Below are positions 60,990-64,000 of a stretch of DNA of 64,000 nucleotides, one piece after another. The position numbers and the translations under genes are program-made. The stretch spans positions 3,589,102-3,653,101 of the forward strand of contig NC_085055.1 of NCBI RefSeq assembly GCF_963662255.1. The letters are read 5' to 3'. This DNA is from Cinclus cinclus (Eukaryota > Chordata > Aves > Passeriformes > Cinclidae). Numbering within the stretch: position 1 is the first letter of the stretch; every line of letters starts with the position of its first letter. Under the pieces are notes generated by a model. It ran no database searches and was not told the DNA's origin. It saw only the letters and a program-made list of their open reading frames with translations.

Positions 60990-61430
60990 CACGTGGGGAA
61001 GGCGATGTCTGCCTTCTCCAGGAATATCCTCCAGGTGTTGAAGTCCCCGTTGCCAGCAGTAACGGCAGCATGGGATCTGAGATACCAGAGGCTTTGCCTT
61101 TCCCTTTCCCTTTGAACACGAAATCACTGCAGGCTCTCAGACAGCATTAGGTGGTAACTGTTGGCAACAGCGGCGACGTCGGGAGCCACGTCTGTTTCTG
61201 GCTGCATTTCCAGAGCCATCCATAACGTTGTGGTGGATGTACTTTGCTCATAGATCACACTTTCCCTTTGTGCGTCACAGTGAATTTGGCTGCCTCTTCC
61301 ATGCAAAAAAAGTAATTAGCCTGGGTTGAATGTGAGGAATTTATTTTTTGATTGGAACTGAAGGGTGAAATTCCGAACGCGGAAACCTGAGCTGTGAACT
61401 GGCATCGACCTGCGGCCGCGGCACTGCCGC
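60990..61430. other. Densest CpG cluster of the window
   Basis: By eye about 20 CpG sites lie in roughly 440 bp, against long CpG-free tracts elsewhere. They include five in 20 bp at 61171-61190, a CCGAACGCGG group at 61373-61382 and a GCGGCCGC (NotI) word at 61412-61419. It is too short and too AT-rich around the edges for a classical CpG island. It could be a small unmethylated regulatory element or promoter, or a conserved exon. The minus strand holds a 60-codon open frame (61124-61306) with a coding-like composition but no known family. Confidence 0.35.
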
Positions 61431-64000
61431 AGTCCTGCCTTGGTGCTCAGGTTTGGGGGGTGTTTTGTTCATACAGCTGGAAAGATCTTGGTTTTAATCA
61501 GTGCTCAGGCCAGGCTGTTCAGCCTTGGATTCCTCTGATGTGCGTTGTATGACTGTTTTTTCCGCCAGCTGAAGAGCTGGCAGTGCTGGGTTTGAAGAGC
61601 TTTGGTTAAATGGGATGCTCTGAGTGGTCTGTAGAGTTAGCTAAAGATCAAGGTAAACATATTTATTGATTTACTTCCTCACTCTTCTGAAAACAGGACT
61701 CAGACTCCAAACAATACACGTGTCTGTGGAATATGCTCATCTTTGCCTACGTTATGTGTGCTGCACACAAGTGTGTGCTGGATATGTATTTATTTTTACA
61801 CAACCTTCTGGCTCTGTGTGAGTTTTTCTCTCCCTAGTAGTATTTACCCTTTGCTGTCTGTTTTTAATTTTTTGAACATTTTCAATAGATCTTTAAAACT
61901 TCAAGTTTATTTCTAGTGCATGTTCTGTTTAAGAGATTTAAATTTAATACTTTGACCTTACTGTTGCTCAAAAAAAACAGAGTTTGTTATCCTAAACCAA
62001 AGAATCATATAGGAGTGTGGTGTGATGTAATTTTTTACTATGGTACACATTTTGTTAATAGTGAGGAACATGAAAATATGTGTCAGCTGCTTGCAGAGAG
62101 AGAGGTAGAGGAACACATGTTTTAAGGTGTAAAATGATCATATATAAAAAGACCAAATCATGTAGTAACTTTGAAGTTTTAAATTATTTAAGCTGACGAG
62201 ATGCTGATGTCTCACTGAGAACATAAATGCAAATTTCTCTTTGGTTATACCCCCTGAAAAAATAGGGTACGGCTTTCCATCAAGACCAGATGCCTGACAT
62301 CCAGAGAGATTTAAAAGGCAAATTTAGTTTGTGTTGGGAACCAGACTGTGAAGTTTGGGTTACATGAAACTGACTCTTCCTGCTCTGGTACTAATTAATT
62401 TCAGCCATGCAGAATTAACAATTTCAGCCCTCTAATTCCTGCCTGTGATCACCTTTGACACTGGTCTGTTGGAGAAACCTTGGGATCCCATATTTTTATA
62501 CGCAGAATTCCCAGGGTGTGAGGCTGAGCCTGCACCCCGTGCTCTGGCAGCAGCCACACGTGGTGAGCACGTGTGTGGGCAGGAGCAGGAAGGTCCCAGG
62601 TTCAGATGCTGGTGTCAGGCTAAGGGAACTGGCTGCCAGATTGTTCCTTTTGCAGAGTGTCTGCCTTACCCCACCACACTGAGCCTGATTTATTTGTTTT
62701 AGGGGGGCATTCTGTGCTGTTCTGTTCTGCTGGGGGAGGCCCTGAGAAATCACAGCTGTGCTCTGCTCCTCATTGCTAATTTAACTAGAAAGAGACAATC
62801 CTATTTCTTCAGTTCTGTGCTTTGACCTTGTCACTGGTGAAATCTGCATGAAAGTTAGTGGTTTATACATCCCTCTTTTTTCAAGCTCGTGTAAATCCAT
62901 ATTCAAGTTTAAATGCCCTGGTTGAATTCCTCAGTGGGAGTTCCCTTGCAGTCGAAGGATGCTCACCTGACTGCTGTTTCTGGTGAGCAGGATTCAGAGG
63001 TCTCTGCAATATTTAGTTCCTGTTCAGCAGCAAATGCCATCTCTGCCTTTTCAAGGGACTCCCTTTCAGCAGGGACAGGAAGCAGTAATCACAGTAAGCA
63101 AGAGTTAATGAGCACCCATTGGTGTCAGAGAAGTTGGAAGAATTCATAAGACAAATCAGGCAATGGAGTCTCTGGGAATAATCACTTCCCTTGTGTTTCT
63201 TTGCAAATTAAATTGATGAAGATTTAATATATATTTTTTTTTTTCCTTCCCATGGGTTGCTTTGCCCTTGATACACAAGATCAGTTACTGGAGGACACAG
63301 CGACTGTGCCTACACTTCTGCCTGTGTAAACTGAATAACCAGTTCTCATTTGTGTCTCTTGTAAGCGAGGGACCTGGTTGTGTGGTTGTATTTCAGCCAC
63401 ACAGGGAATGATGACAGAAATGTTATTTTCTGTTGTAGGAAGTGGAGTGAGTTTACATTTAAAGTTAGCATGGGTTTTTAGTCAGGGCAGTGAGTAATTC
63501 TGCCCACAGAACTGCTAGAAAGATCTAGAAATGGAAAACAAAAGATAGGAGAGAGTATTCAGGAGGATATGGAAAGGAAGAGGAATTTAACCCATTTCAG
63601 GCCATAGTACAGGCTGTTTGATCTAATTCCAGGCTAGAGCTGAGGATGATGAGTAAAGTTTCATATTAGACTGGCAAGGACAACTATTAAGAAAAATAAG
63701 AAAAGAAAATCGGAGCTTCCATTTAAATTTCCATAATGAATTCTGATTCTAAACTAGAAGCACACATCATCCTTTCTCTGCTGAGAAATTTTTTATATTC
63801 ATTTCTGTTCGTAATGGTTTGGGAAAAGAAAAGAGAAAAAAGAAAAAAAGGTTTTCATTATTCATGTGAAAAATGAACTCATTTGCTCACATGCTTAGTG
63901 CTGGGGTTAATTATATTATGAAAAAGCACAGTTTGTAAGGAACTGGCTTATTACAATAGGAATGCCTTGAAATTTAAGCTGCCTAATTTGTCAGCTTGCT
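61431..64000. other. Unique noncoding sequence to window end
   Basis: No gene is recognisable. A splice-flanked open segment (62952-63093) is discussed under findings. There is a T-run ending at 63244 and a 31-bp pure purine tract at 63821-63851 made of GAAAA-type units. The final 100 bp show nothing to call, and no feature appears cut by the window edge. Confidence 0.6.
63821..63851 (+). repeat. 31-bp pure purine tract
   Basis: GGGAAAAGAAAAGAGAAAAA is followed by AGAAAAAAAGG without any pyrimidine. This is simple-sequence A-rich DNA of the (GAAAA)n type; long purine tracts can adopt triplex-like structure but nothing suggests a function here. Confidence 0.8.

Noticed and set aside
1..64000. 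CRISPR arrays, rRNA, tRNA, snRNA, bacterial operons or complete endogenous retroviruses
   Set aside because: No regularly spaced direct repeats, tRNA B-box, U6/U1-like sequence, paired LTRs or gag/pol-like frames were seen when reading both strands by eye. Sensitive searches (tRNAscan-SE, Infernal, RepeatMasker) could still find diverged copies.

Overview
The window reads as noncoding vertebrate DNA, most likely avian and probably from a passerine. It is AT-rich and poor in CpG, with many short homopolymer runs. No open reading frame resembles a protein family I recognise. The repeats I can identify are mostly 3'-end fragments of CR1 LINEs, the main retrotransposon of birds, and the longest copy (41551-41950) has the 3'-end wording I associate with songbird CR1s. 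I see no primate- or rodent-type SINEs, L1, complete endogenous retrovirus, CRISPR array, rRNA, tRNA or bacterial-style gene organisation. The species assignment rests on these repeats alone.

Layout. 1-8920: AT-rich unique sequence with one possible MIR-like SINE relic (571-635). 8921-9295: antisense CR1. 9296-20048: unique sequence with a better MIR-like relic (10415-10500) and several short stretches that keep CpG (11080-11107, 11630-11656, 12518-12549, 18270-18306). 20049-20222 and 23585-23694: CR1 3' fragments in opposite orientations. 23695-41550: mostly unique, with two very short antisense CR1 remnants (26121-26180, 30691-30750). 41551-41950: a long sense CR1, followed by a degenerate 26-bp tandem repeat. 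41951-46798: unique, with a 63-bp pure A/T tract and a C12 run just before this interval (40969-40980). 46799-46930: sense CR1 3' tail. 46931-64000: unique sequence with the densest CpG retention of the window (60990-61430) and two more constrained-looking blocks (47320-47600, 56180-56740).

No set of genes working together can be described. The longest open frames (up to 215 codons) lie in locally GC-rich or repeat-derived sequence and look like chance. A few short open frames sit behind good splice-acceptor sequences (46439-46561, 56196-56332, and 61124-61289 on the minus strand) or between acceptor and donor sites (26869-26959, 34528-34625, 62952-63093). None matches a family I know, and sites like these are expected by chance in 64 kb. 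The window is best read as a gene desert or a large intron, with regulatory elements more likely than coding sequence. I found no evidence for a novel multi-gene system.
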